From the NCBI RefSeq assembly GCF_022179125.1, contig NZ_BPQG01000026.1, forward strand, positions 1 through 48,422: a stretch of 48,422 nt of DNA. Reading direction: 5' to 3'. Position numbers and translations under genes: made by a program. The stretch comes from Methylobacterium cerastii. Its GTDB lineage: Bacteria > Pseudomonadota > Alphaproteobacteria > Rhizobiales > Beijerinckiaceae. A model generated the notes under the pieces. It searched no databases. It was given only the letters and a program-made list of their open reading frames with translations, and had not been told where the DNA came from. This document shows positions 32,630 to 41,475 of the stretch, in pieces (within the stretch, counting starts at the first letter, position 1; each line of letters opens with the position of its first letter).

Positions 32630-32648
32630 ATATTTGCATGAATCATAT
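32630..32648. promoter_or_regulatory. Candidate LysR box (ATAT-N11-ATAT)
   Basis: ATATTTGCATGAATCATAT fits the T-N11-A rule of LysR operators, 30 bases upstream of the lysR start and about 170 bases before the MFS start. Dyad symmetry is partial outside the core. Confidence 0.45.
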
Positions 32649-32817
32649 CAAAAAGAGGAGAGTTATGGCGCGATATGGGCCTCGGATAGAAAAATGATGC
32701 CGCCTCCCCCGTTGATCGGACGAGGGAAGGAGAGAGTTCCGAGGCTCATGACGGTCCGGATGGCGCTTGCGGCGCACGCCCCGGGGCATCGATCAGGTAC
32801 CGTCTGGGAGACACGCC

Positions 32818-34236
32818 ATGCAACTCGCCACCGATCCACCTATCGGACTAAGAGTCGAACTTACCGCTTCTGATAGGGCGGTTGCTGCAGTCACGACTGA
32901 CATTGCCGGACGCCTGGAGAGGCTGCCGATGTCGGCCTACCAGCGCAAGATATTCGCGATCATTGCCTCTGCGTGGCTCGTTGATCAGGTCGACGTTGCT
33001 CTCCTGACCTTCCTCCTTGGCTCCATTGTCGTCGCCTTCGGATTGACGCCGACCGAGGCGGGACAGCTCGCGGCAATGACCTTCGCCGGCCAGCTCGTAG
33101 GCAATGTGATCGCTGGAATGGCCTCGGACCGCTTCGGACGCAAAACGGTGTTCCAGGTGACGATGGTCATCTGGGGCTTTGCCAGTCTCGCAGCCGCCGC
33201 TGCGTGGAGCCTGCCCGCTCTGATGGTCTGCCGCTTCCTGATCGGGGTCGGGGTCGGCGGCGAGGCCCCGGTGGCGCAGGCGATGGTCTCGGAGATCGTA
33301 CCCGCGAACGTACGCGGCAAGTACATCGCCTTCATGGAGGGGTTCTGGGCGATCGGCTACGTCCTTTCGGGAGCGATCAGCTTCTTCGTGCTGCCCTATC
33401 TCGGCTGGCGCTGGGCCTTTGCAATCGTCGGTTTACTTTCGATGGTCGTGCTCTTGGTACGACGCTCTATGCCGGAGTCGCCGCGCTGGCTCGCCGATAA
33501 CGGTCGCCACGCCGAGGCGGATGCAGTGATGTCCATGATGGAGCACGAAGTCGAGCGCGCCACTGGCCGGCCGCTACCTCCCGTGGCTCCTTCCGTCACT
33601 GCCGTGGCCTCTGTTCCGGTACCGCACCAGAACCCAGTCAAGACACTATTCTCGCCAGAGTATCGGATGCGCACCGTGATGGCCTTTGGGATGTGGTTCT
33701 TCGCGCTGATCGGCTTCTTCGGCCTCAATTCCTGGATCGCGGTGCTGCTGAAGGAGCGCGGCTTCTCCATCGTTGGCTCTGTCGGGTTCGTGACGCTGAT
33801 CACCGTCGGCGGCATCCCCGGCTTCTTCACCGCGGCACTGATGCTGGAGAAGGTCGGACGTAAGGCTACGACGGCGGGGTTCCTAATCTGCGCGGCCGTG
33901 GCGGCCTACGTCTACGGCAACGCCGTCGACCAGACCTGGCTGTTTGTCTCGGGCTTCGTGATGCAGTTCTTCATGTTCGGCATGTGGAGCTGCCTCTACG
34001 CCTACACCCCGGAGCTATACCCGACCCGGGCACGGGCGACGGGGGCCGGCTTTGCCTCGGCCTTCGGGCGGATCGGTGCGATCCTAGGGCCGATGATCGT
34101 CCCGGTTCTGGTACGGGACTACGGCCCAGCCACCGCCTTCCAGGTCGGCGCGGGCGGTTTTGTGATCGCCGCGATCCTCGTCTTGACGCTAGGCGTTGAG
34201 ACCCGCGGCAAGGTGCTCGAAGCTGTCTCACACTAA
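32818..34236 (+). CDS. MFS transporter (sugar-porter/aromatic-acid symporter type)
   Basis: 472 residues from ATG 32818 (GGGAG upstream). About 12 membrane helices; the conserved loop 2-3 motif is GMASDRFGRKT and the second-half equivalent is EKVGRKAT. A PESPRWL motif after helix 6 is a family signature of sugar/organic-acid porters. Imports an anion or organic acid with protons. As the first gene of the sulfite cluster it may bring in the sulfur compound whose sulfite is later oxidised; the substrate is unknown. Confidence 0.85.
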   Translation: MQLATDPPIGLRVELTASDRAVAAVTTDIAGRLERLPMSAYQRKIFAIIASAWLVDQVDVALLTFLLGSIVVAFGLTPTEAGQLAAMTFAGQLVGNVIAGMASDRFGRKTVFQVTMVIWGFASLAAAAAWSLPALMVCRFLIGVGVGGEAPVAQAMVSEIVPANVRGKYIAFMEGFWAIGYVLSGAISFFVLPYLGWRWAFAIVGLLSMVVLLVRRSMPESPRWLADNGRHAEADAVMSMMEHEVERATGRPLPPVAPSVTAVASVPVPHQNPVKTLFSPEYRMRTVMAFGMWFFALIGFFGLNSWIAVLLKERGFSIVGSVGFVTLITVGGIPGFFTAALMLEKVGRKATTAGFLICAAVAAYVYGNAVDQTWLFVSGFVMQFFMFGMWSCLYAYTPELYPTRARATGAGFASAFGRIGAILGPMIVPVLVRDYGPATAFQVGAGGFVIAAILVLTLGVETRGKVLEAVSH

Positions 34237-34301
34237 AGCGAATTCGCCGGCGCGCGGCCTGGCGCGCCGGTCCCTTTAGCACCTGCTAGAAAGTTCAGAA
34301 A

Positions 34302-35159
34302 ATGCCTGTCGTCGATATGCGCAGCCGCCCCACCTTCCTGCACGCCTTCTTCGGCGCCGAGCCAGATACACCGTCCTACGGCGTCGTGCGTTGGCTCAAC
34401 AAGCGCGTCGGCACGCAGGAGATCGATCACTTCACCCGCGGCATGACCGTCGAGGGGTTTCGCTCCGAGATGGACGACGCCGGTATCGACGTCGCAATCA
34501 TGGTGGCCCGGTCGGTACCAGGCGTCCGGATCCCCAACGATGCTCTCGCCGAGGTCGCCCGGCATGAGCCCCGGCGACTCATCGGTATCGCCTCCATCGA
34601 TCCGATCGAACTTGGCCGAGACGCAGCGGTGGCGGAGGCCAAGCGCGCCGTGACGGAGCTCGGCTTCAAGGCCATCAACATCGATGCCGGCTTCTACGCG
34701 GAGGGGATGCGGGCCGACGACGATCGTTTGATGCCGCTCTACGAGCTAGCTCAAGACCTGCGCGTGCCGGCCTTCGTAATGTCGGGTCCGACCACACCAG
34801 ACCTGCGTCTCAACGATCCGCTGGCGGTCGATCGCGTGGCCAAGACGTTTCCGAAGCTCCCATTGGTCTGTTGCCATGGCTTCTACCCGAACGTCGCCGA
34901 GATGGTCACCGTTGCATTCCGGAACGAGAACGTCTTCGTCTCGCCCGACATGTACACCTTCGCGGTTGGCGGAAAGCTCTATGTGGAGGCGGCCAACGGC
35001 TTCATGAAGGATCAGTTCTTGTTCGGCTCCTCCTTCCCCTTCAGGCCGATGCGTCAGGGCGTCGAGGATTTCCGCGCTCTCGGGCTGTCGGACGCGGCGC
35101 TCGACGCCGCATTGTGGCGTAACGCCGATCGGCTGCTCAATCTTGGCCTTTCCGCCTAA
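34302..35159 (+). CDS. Amidohydrolase-fold (PF04909-like) protein lacking the metal ligands
   Basis: 285 residues. The TIM-barrel order of the amidohydrolase_2 family is recognisable: MPVVDMRSRP at strand 1, GIASIDPIE, ELGFKAINID, VPAFVMSGP, LVCCHGFYPNVAEMV and FLFGSSFPFRP. The usual DxHxH is VDMRSRP here, the mid-barrel His is replaced (FVMSGP) and the late Asp (GSDxP) is Ser. Only the CHGF His remains. It is either a metal-free enzyme with new chemistry or a binding protein. Located between the MFS carrier and sorA, it is a candidate for releasing sulfite. Confidence 0.8.
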   Translation: MPVVDMRSRPTFLHAFFGAEPDTPSYGVVRWLNKRVGTQEIDHFTRGMTVEGFRSEMDDAGIDVAIMVARSVPGVRIPNDALAEVARHEPRRLIGIASIDPIELGRDAAVAEAKRAVTELGFKAINIDAGFYAEGMRADDDRLMPLYELAQDLRVPAFVMSGPTTPDLRLNDPLAVDRVAKTFPKLPLVCCHGFYPNVAEMVTVAFRNENVFVSPDMYTFAVGGKLYVEAANGFMKDQFLFGSSFPFRPMRQGVEDFRALGLSDAALDAALWRNADRLLNLGLSA

Positions 35160-35200
35160 GGCTGTCGGTACACATAAAATATCGGGAGGCTGCGAAAGAC

Positions 35201-36382
35201 ATGCTGAGACGCGATATCCTGCTGGGTGCGGGCGCTCTGGCGCTCGCTGGACGCCCTGCGTTTGCGAGCGAAGCGGATCTCCCCTTCGGCAACGGCGACC
35301 GCAAGCTCGTGGCCTATCCCGGCAAGCGCCCGCTCTTACAGATGACCGCCCGCCCGCCGCAGCTCGAAACGCCGTTTTCCGTGTTCGACGAAGGCGTGAT
35401 CACCAAGAATGATGCGTTCTTCGTGCGTTACCATCTCGCCGATATTCCGACCGAGATCGATCCCGAGACCTTCCGCGTCACGATCAAGGGTCACGTCGAC
35501 AAGCCGCTGTCACTCTCGCTGGCCGAACTCAAGGCGATGCCACAGGCCGAAGTGGTCGCGGTGAACCAGTGCTCGGGTAACTCACGCGGGTTCTTCGAGC
35601 CACGCATGGCCGGTGGACAGCTCGCCAACGGCGCCATGGGGAACGCCCACTGGAAAGGTGTCTCGCTCAAAGCCGTGCTGGACAAGGCCGGGGTCAAGGC
35701 CGGAGCGGTGCAGGTCTCGTTCGAAGGACTCGACGGACCGATCCTGCCGGAGACTCCGGATTTCGCCAAGGCGCTACCGATCGACCACGCCAACGATGGC
35801 GAGGTGATGCTGGCGTTCGCCATGAACGGCGAGGACCTGCCCTGGCTCAACGGATATCCGCTTCGCCTCGTTGTGCCGGGCTTCTACGGCACCTATTGGG
35901 TCAAGCACCTCAACGCGATCACCGTCCTCGACAAGCCGTTCGAGGGGTTCTGGATGAAGTCCGCCTATCGCATCCCGGACAATCCGTGCGCCTGCACCGA
36001 GCCCGGCAGGGCGCCGACAAGCACGGTCCCGATCGGACGCTTCAATGTCCGCTCCTTCGTGACCAATCTCACTGACGGCGCCAATGTGAAGGCCGGCAAG
36101 TCCGACCTGCGCGGCATCGCCTTCGACGGCGGCTCCGGCATCAAGGGCGTGGACGTCTCTACCGACGACGGCAAGACCTGGATGCCGGCCAAGCTCGGGC
36201 AAGATCTCGGGCGCTATTCGTTTCGGCCGTGGACGCTCGCTGTGGACCTCTCCGCCGGGGCGCATGCCATCAAGGTCAAGGCTACGGGTAACGACGGCAC
36301 CAGCCAGCCCATGGAGCCGCGCTGGAACCCAGCCGGCTACATGCGCAACGTCGTCGAGACCACTCGCATCCAGGCAGCTTGA
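35201..36382 (+). CDS. sorA: Sulfite dehydrogenase molybdenum subunit (SorA-like)
   Basis: 393 residues, GGGAGG-type RBS upstream. Twin-arginine signal (LRRDILLGAGALALAG). Sulfite-oxidase fold with the molybdenum-ligating Cys in NQCSGNSRG (C124) and the FFVRYH motif (R76, H78) matching the Arg/His pair of SorA's active site. PGFYGTYWVKHLNAI is the conserved segment near the dimerisation domain. Oxidises sulfite to sulfate in the periplasm and passes two electrons, one at a time, to the cytochrome encoded 12 bases downstream. No b-type haem domain, as in bacterial SorA. Confidence 0.9.
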   Translation: MLRRDILLGAGALALAGRPAFASEADLPFGNGDRKLVAYPGKRPLLQMTARPPQLETPFSVFDEGVITKNDAFFVRYHLADIPTEIDPETFRVTIKGHVDKPLSLSLAELKAMPQAEVVAVNQCSGNSRGFFEPRMAGGQLANGAMGNAHWKGVSLKAVLDKAGVKAGAVQVSFEGLDGPILPETPDFAKALPIDHANDGEVMLAFAMNGEDLPWLNGYPLRLVVPGFYGTYWVKHLNAITVLDKPFEGFWMKSAYRIPDNPCACTEPGRAPTSTVPIGRFNVRSFVTNLTDGANVKAGKSDLRGIAFDGGSGIKGVDVSTDDGKTWMPAKLGQDLGRYSFRPWTLAVDLSAGAHAIKVKATGNDGTSQPMEPRWNPAGYMRNVVETTRIQAA

Positions 36383-36393
36383 GGGAGGCGGAC

Positions 36394-36702
36394 ATGATGC
36401 GTTTCATCTACGCGACCACCCTGATCCTCACGGCCGGGGGAGCCCTTGCGGCCCCGAAGACCTACACGCTGCCCGAGCCGACAGCGCAGCTCAAGCCAGC
36501 CGAGGGACATACGGCCGGCCTCGAAGCTGCGCAGGCCGCCTGCCAAACGTGCCACTCCGTCGACTACATCGCGATGCAGCCGCCGGGGAAGGGCAAGGCG
36601 TTCTGGGAGTCCGAAGTAACCAAGATGATCAAGGTCTATCATGCACCAATAGACGAGGCCGATGGCAAGGCCATTGCCGCCTACCTCGCCGCCACCTATT
36701 GA
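36394..36702 (+). CDS. sorB: Monohaem cytochrome c subunit (SorB-like)
   Basis: 102 residues from ATG 36394, with GGGAGG 5 bases upstream. Signal peptide (MMRFIYATTLILTAGGALA), haem site CQTCH (C50, C53, H54) and a likely axial Met in the following AMQPPGKG loop. The short haem-c protein fits SorB, the electron acceptor of SorA, and the gene follows sorA directly. Electrons would go on to a terminal oxidase. Confidence 0.88.
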   Translation: MMRFIYATTLILTAGGALAAPKTYTLPEPTAQLKPAEGHTAGLEAAQAACQTCHSVDYIAMQPPGKGKAFWESEVTKMIKVYHAPIDEADGKAIAAYLAATY

Positions 36703-36747
36703 GCGCGCCCGCGCGACCGGTCTGTGTCCGCTGCTGCGAACCGCGGC

Positions 36748-36987
36748 CTATCGCATCGCCACGAGCTGCGTCGCGTAACTTGCGACCTGCGAGACCAACG
36801 GCACGTCGTAGACAAAGATCCGGCCGGCGACGATGAGCAGGGCTAGCCCCCAGAACACCGCGCCGCCAATCCGGCGGGCGGCCCGATCCCCGGCATCGCT
36901 CATGCAGGCGCGGGCGACGCTGTCAGCGACGGGTTCGCCAAAGGGTTCGAACGTAACGGCGAGCCGCGGGTCGGAGAGCGTACGCAT
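36748..36987 (-). CDS. Small single-pass membrane protein (uncertain)
   Basis: 79 residues with a soluble N-terminal half and one membrane helix (AVFWGLALLIVAGRIF). It lies opposite to and between sorB and the exporter gene. Good third-position GC; role unknown. Confidence 0.5.
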   Translation of the reverse strand: MRTLSDPRLAVTFEPFGEPVADSVARACMSDAGDRAARRIGGAVFWGLALLIVAGRIFVYDVPLVSQVASYATQLVAMR

Positions 36988-37101
36988 GAGTGGTAAAATC
37001 GCGCTTCAAGACGCACCGTTCAACGGACGCGTCTTCCGAAGTTTCGCCCATGCGGAGAGCGTCCTTCTATCGGTGCCCGTCATGGCGCAAGGTTTCTTCC
37101 C

Positions 37102-38265
37102 ATGGCGCCGAGACTTCGCCCCGTGAGCCCACACGCGTCTCCCGGCTCCGTGCCCGACGCAGCTAGCGGTGCTCCCGTTGCCGTCGCCACTTCCGCCACC
37201 CCGCCCCTGACGGCGAGCCATCGTGAAGAACCTGCGGCCATGACGAAGACCACGGTGCTACCGGGCATCGTTTTGTGCCTGGCCATCGCCGGCGTCTCGG
37301 TGGCGGCCCAAGCTGTAGAGGAGCGGGCACTGGAGCACCCTTACGTCGAGGCCTTGGTGGTAGCGATCCTGCTGGGCATCGCCGTACGCACCGTGTGGGC
37401 ACCGGACGCGCGCTTCCGCAGCGGCATCGCGTTCTCGGCAAAGCAGCTGCTGGAGGTCGCCGTCGTGCTGCTCGGGGCTTCCCTGAGCCTCGGGGCGATC
37501 GTCGCCTCCGGGACGGCACTGCTCGTGGGCATCGTCGCCACCGTGATCGTCGGGATCGGCGCCAGCATTCTGATCTGCCGGGTGCTTGGCCTGCCGGCCC
37601 GGATGGCGATCCTGGTCGCCTGCGGCAACGCGATCTGCGGCAACTCGGCCATCGCCGCGGTCGCCCCGGTGATCGGCGCCGAGCCCAAGGACATCGCCGC
37701 CTCGATCGCCTTCACCGCGGTGCTCGGCGTGCTGATGGTGCTCGGCTTGCCGCTGTTCGTGCCGCTCGCTGGCCTCTCCGACAACCAGTACGGCGTGCTC
37801 GCCGGGCTCACCGTCTACGCAGTGCCGCAGGTGCTCGCCGCCACCGTGCCGGTGAGCCTCCTGAGCACCCAGGTCGGGACCCTGGTGAAGCTCGTACGCG
37901 TGCTGATGCTCGGCCCGGTGGTGGTCTTTTTCTCCTTGATCGCGCTCCGCCTGTCGCCGGAGCCGGGCGCGGCACCCAAGAAGGCCGGGCGGCCTGGCTT
38001 CACCAAGCTGGTGCCATGGTTCATCCTTGGCTTCCTGGCGCTGGCCTCCGCTCGCTCCCTCGGCCTCATCCCCGACGCGGCGGTCGCGCCGCTCACTCGC
38101 CTCGCCGGCTTCCTCACCGTTCTCTCGATGGCGGCCCTCGGCCTGGGCGTCGACGTGCGCGTGCTCGCCCGGGTCGGCGGGCGGGTGACGCTCGCTGTCA
38201 GTGGGTCCCTCGTAGTACTGGTCGTTGTCAGCCTACTACTCATCCGCGGTCTCAGAATCGTTTAA
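37102..38265 (+). CDS. yeiH: YeiH/COG2855-family putative sulfate/sulfite exporter
   Basis: 387 residues if starting at 37102; ATG 37240 is also reasonable and would drop a disordered N-terminus. About ten membrane helices with the family signature CGNAICGNSAIAAVAPVI. COG2855 proteins are thought to export sulfite or sulfate (a member near cysteate sulfo-lyase has been named CuyZ). Downstream of sorAB it would remove the sulfate made from sulfite, or excess sulfite. Confidence 0.85.
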   Translation: MAPRLRPVSPHASPGSVPDAASGAPVAVATSATPPLTASHREEPAAMTKTTVLPGIVLCLAIAGVSVAAQAVEERALEHPYVEALVVAILLGIAVRTVWAPDARFRSGIAFSAKQLLEVAVVLLGASLSLGAIVASGTALLVGIVATVIVGIGASILICRVLGLPARMAILVACGNAICGNSAIAAVAPVIGAEPKDIAASIAFTAVLGVLMVLGLPLFVPLAGLSDNQYGVLAGLTVYAVPQVLAATVPVSLLSTQVGTLVKLVRVLMLGPVVVFFSLIALRLSPEPGAAPKKAGRPGFTKLVPWFILGFLALASARSLGLIPDAAVAPLTRLAGFLTVLSMAALGLGVDVRVLARVGGRVTLAVSGSLVVLVVVSLLLIRGLRIV

Positions 38266-38338
38266 AGGACCAGCGAGCGCCCTGGATACAACCAGCGCGG
38301 ATTGGTCCCATATTCTCGCGTTGTACAGACGACCCTAT

Positions 38339-38359
38339 TGTCGGAAAAACGGTCGTTTT
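38339..38359 (+). repeat. Module-boundary motif copy (TGTCGGAAAAACGGTCG)
   Basis: Bases 38339-38355, followed by TTTTC. Arms AAAAAC/GTTTT surround GGTC. Same orientation as the copies at 27834 (11-base exact match AAAAACGGTCG), 30584 and 31589; it marks the right edge of the sulfite cluster. Confidence 0.4.
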
Positions 38360-38399
38360 CTCGATGGTGAGTACAGAGAGATAGAAGTCGCATAGGACG

Positions 38400-38434
38400 A
38401 AAGAAAACGGCCGGAGCATCGCTGCGCCGGCCGT
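38400..38434 (-). terminator. Rho-independent terminator of the 38466-40814 gene
   Basis: On the minus strand CGGCCGG (38434-38428) and CCGGCCG (38415-38409) form a 7-bp GC stem followed by TTTTCTTT, 30 bases after the stop codon. Confidence 0.7.
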
Positions 38435-38465
38435 CCCCGATCGTCCTGCCACGGTGCAGCCTGTC

Positions 38466-40814
38466 TCAGCCAAAGTGCCCGTCGTTGAAGGCGCTGCGGC
38501 CTTCCAAAGCGCCGTTCTGGAGGAAGTGCAGCATCGGATCGATGTCAGCGTTGGCGACGTCCAGGTTGGCCGCCTCGTACGCCTTGGTGTCGAAGCTCGC
38601 AGACGGATCACGTCCCTCTTTCCAGCCGTTCACCTCGTAGTGCGCCAGTGGATCGATGTTGGCTCCCTTCACGTCCCCGTAGGCCGCGAGGTAGCCCTTG
38701 ACGTCGAACACGCTGTTCGGGTTGCGGCCCTCGTGCCAGCCGTTCGCCTCGTAGTGGTTGTAGGCGAAGGCGAAGCTATCGCTGCCAGCCGCGATGGCTG
38801 CCTTGGCCACGTCCTTATTCGATAGGAGGTAGTACTCCGCGTCGAAGCCCGGATGGATGGCGAGATCGGCAGCCTTGCCAACGGCTGCGTAAGCCTGCCG
38901 GCCTTCGGCTTGTCCGTTGGTCATGTAGTGGGCGAGCGGGTCGAGGCCGGCCATGGCTACGTCCGGGTTACGGGCGAGGTAGAGTTCATTGTCGAAGTTG
39001 GCTGCCGGGTCTCGGCCTTCCTTCCAGCCGTACTGATCGTAGTGGGACAGTGGATTGACACCAGTCTTGGCTACATCTGCATTAACTGCAAGATAACCGT
39101 TGGTTGCAAAATTTGAATTAGGATCGCGGCCTTCATGCCAGCCATAATCGTTGTAGTGTTTCACCGAACTTATACCAGCAGACGCAACATCTACATAATG
39201 AGTTCTATAATAATCTTCATCAATCAGCGAAAATTGCTTTTTATCGGTATAAGTAATATCTTGTAGCAAATTCGTTTTCGTGTATCCCAAATCTTGAAGT
39301 ATGTTTATATCTGTCGATGATGGTAAATTGTTAGGTCCATTGTACTCAGGTATCATTAGTTCATTTTTTCCATTTATATCGGATAGATGGCCTTTAGAAG
39401 GGACTAAACCAACTACGCCAGACCTAGGTCCTTCGAAGAAGCCCTCTTTTGTTCGCAAACTCCACATGGAATTAGCTGTCTGGCTCCCTAGACCTAAGGC
39501 ATGCAACAACTCATGTGACATCACAGATGTCACGTCGTATGATTGTCCCGAAGCATCTTTTTTATCTTTCCCGCCATTATAAAAATTCTCAAATGCAACT
39601 GTATTAATGAAAATAATTATATCGCTATTTGTTGAATTGGAAGCATATTTATCAAATTTATATTGATAAAGGTAGTTCGGAATACTTATAGGATTTGATG
39701 TTACTGAGTCATATACTGTAGTTTCCTGAGCGGTGGCGGCAGCAAGAGTATTGCTAGGCAGACCAGCCTTGTTAACAATAAATATTCTTGGTTTATCAGG
39801 CAATCCGCCTGGAAGTAGTTGCGATATATTGTTAAGCGCAGCATCTATATCATTTTTTATCAAATCGATATATCGCATATCGCTGGGCGCAAAACCGGAA
39901 TCTACTGCAAATATAGAAGATAATTTTCGTGTTGCTTGATCATCATCCGTGATAAATCCGTAAATAGGCTGCCTATCAGTTATGATCGAAATTGAAGTGT
40001 TATTAGTGTATACATATCCTAAACCCAGGCTATATTTTTCAACTGGTTCGATTTGTTTGTCCGCAATGGTCTCGATTTGTATAGTTTTTGAGGTGTCGCC
40101 TGGCCGGAATGCAACATAGTATTTTCCACCTTCGTATGTCACATCATTTATAGGCTTTATGCGCCAGTCCGTGTCTAGTTGTGCATTGCGCAAAGCATTG
40201 TCGGCTGTGATGTTAGTGTCAATAGCATTAGGCAGTATTTCAACCTTGATAACGCTATTTCCGGCTGGTATAGCCGAATCTAATGTGGCTGAAAATGTTG
40301 CGATGTTACCTTCTGGCACAGTGCTATTTACATTTTTCAAAGTAATAGTAGATGGAGTGGTTATTTGTATAATCTGATATTTCGCATAGACGGTGTCTTG
40401 TGAATACTCCGGCGGAGAGTAATAGCTGGCATCATCTGCATAGCTTGGCAATTTATCGAAAACACCTACAAACTTAGACGATTGATTGTAATTAGTGTTA
40501 CCGACAAAACCTCCTGAGTTTCTTATGACATAACCAGATCCACCATAGAAAACGTTCAATGCTCCCGCGCTATATCCATTTACGCTTCCGTATGAAAGGT
40601 TGTCGCTGTAGGATGTAAGCGCCTTCCCATTCAGACTGTCATAATCAAAATGCGTTATTGTTGCTCCAACACCCCTAGCTACTTGAACATACATCCCAGG
40701 GGTTGAATAATCTAAGGTATATCCTTCGATCGTTTCAGTAGTTCTTCCCATTTGAGAGATTGCTTTATCAGAAACATCGAAATGGTTTTCTAATAAGAGG
40801 TATTTTATTGGCAT
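38466..40814 (-). CDS. Large secreted-type protein: Calx-beta and metzincin-like protease with repeat C-terminus
   Basis: 782 residues from ATG 40814 (GAGGTGGAG upstream). No Sec signal; likely leader-less type I secretion. Order: beta-rich N-terminus; a Calx-beta-like stretch (STVPEGNIATFSATLDSA); a protease-like domain with SHELLHALGLG (HExxHxxG zinc site) at about residues 425-445; and six FDxxxYLxxNxDVxxxGxxPLxHYxxxGWxEGRxP-type units in the last ~250 residues, ending AFNDGHFG. The first two thirds are AT-richer than the repeat part. No ABC exporter genes occur here, so the host must supply them. Confidence 0.75.
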   Translation of the reverse strand: MPIKYLLLENHFDVSDKAISQMGRTTETIEGYTLDYSTPGMYVQVARGVGATITHFDYDSLNGKALTSYSDNLSYGSVNGYSAGALNVFYGGSGYVIRNSGGFVGNTNYNQSSKFVGVFDKLPSYADDASYYSPPEYSQDTVYAKYQIIQITTPSTITLKNVNSTVPEGNIATFSATLDSAIPAGNSVIKVEILPNAIDTNITADNALRNAQLDTDWRIKPINDVTYEGGKYYVAFRPGDTSKTIQIETIADKQIEPVEKYSLGLGYVYTNNTSISIITDRQPIYGFITDDDQATRKLSSIFAVDSGFAPSDMRYIDLIKNDIDAALNNISQLLPGGLPDKPRIFIVNKAGLPSNTLAAATAQETTVYDSVTSNPISIPNYLYQYKFDKYASNSTNSDIIIFINTVAFENFYNGGKDKKDASGQSYDVTSVMSHELLHALGLGSQTANSMWSLRTKEGFFEGPRSGVVGLVPSKGHLSDINGKNELMIPEYNGPNNLPSSTDINILQDLGYTKTNLLQDITYTDKKQFSLIDEDYYRTHYVDVASAGISSVKHYNDYGWHEGRDPNSNFATNGYLAVNADVAKTGVNPLSHYDQYGWKEGRDPAANFDNELYLARNPDVAMAGLDPLAHYMTNGQAEGRQAYAAVGKAADLAIHPGFDAEYYLLSNKDVAKAAIAAGSDSFAFAYNHYEANGWHEGRNPNSVFDVKGYLAAYGDVKGANIDPLAHYEVNGWKEGRDPSASFDTKAYEAANLDVANADIDPMLHFLQNGALEGRSAFNDGHFG
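38469..39221 (-). repeat. C-terminal repeat cassette, copy 1
   Basis: Six ~38-50-residue units at the 3' end of the protease-like gene. The cassette is closely similar at DNA level to that at 42092-42844, with unit order and the two longer units (3 and 4) preserved. Confidence 0.7.
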
Positions 40815-41475
40815 AGCTCCACCTCTACGTAATCCCAAGCGATAGTTTTGCATTTATCAAATTTTTAATCAATCAAAAATATTTTAATTTTATGGCGCGA
40901 TTTCATTGGCGAGCGTTTGTGCGCCGCCACCGCAAAGGATTTGTAATTACATTGATTGGCCACCCACAGCCATTGAGTTTGAGGCTTTCTAAGTCTGTGT
41001 GGAGTGTTGAACGAATGTATGATCGAGGAAGCTGATTTTAACTAGGCGTGTCGCAAACTGGGGTCTGGTACGTGGAATGACACCGTCTATTCCGCTTTCA
41101 CCTTTTATTTGATTGGGTAAATTCGAAGTAGAGTACGGGTAGCAGCATCCGTACCCTTAACACTGATTGGGATGGCGCGAATGTGATCGACGGCTCCTAT
41201 GAGAGGGGCCGATGGACTAGTTTTGGCTGACAGACGAGTAATTTGCGAAGATCACACCGCATTTGACCACCGACACGCGGGGCAAAGAGCGCGCGGACGA
41301 CCGGCGGCATCGTTCCCGTACTGAAGCAGGCATCCGTATATCGCAGGGCGATTGCCGCGACAGCACTGCCGTCACACAAACGTCCGATTGCGTGACGGAG
41401 GCGAAGCAAATTGCCACCAAGGCCCGGCAAGCGCTCCACAACCCGTCATTGTGTCACCGATCCACAAACCCACGC
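40815..41475. other. Gene-free interval upstream of the resolvase remnant
   Basis: AT-rich for the first ~200 bases (promoter side of the 40814 gene), then GC-rich. I see no supportable gene; short open frames on the minus strand at 41197-41441 have no convincing composition. Confidence 0.4.

Noticed and set aside
41197-41441. Two short minus-strand frames before the resolvase remnant
   Set aside because: No RBS, no family resemblance, and they lie in a region that looks like degraded insertion debris.
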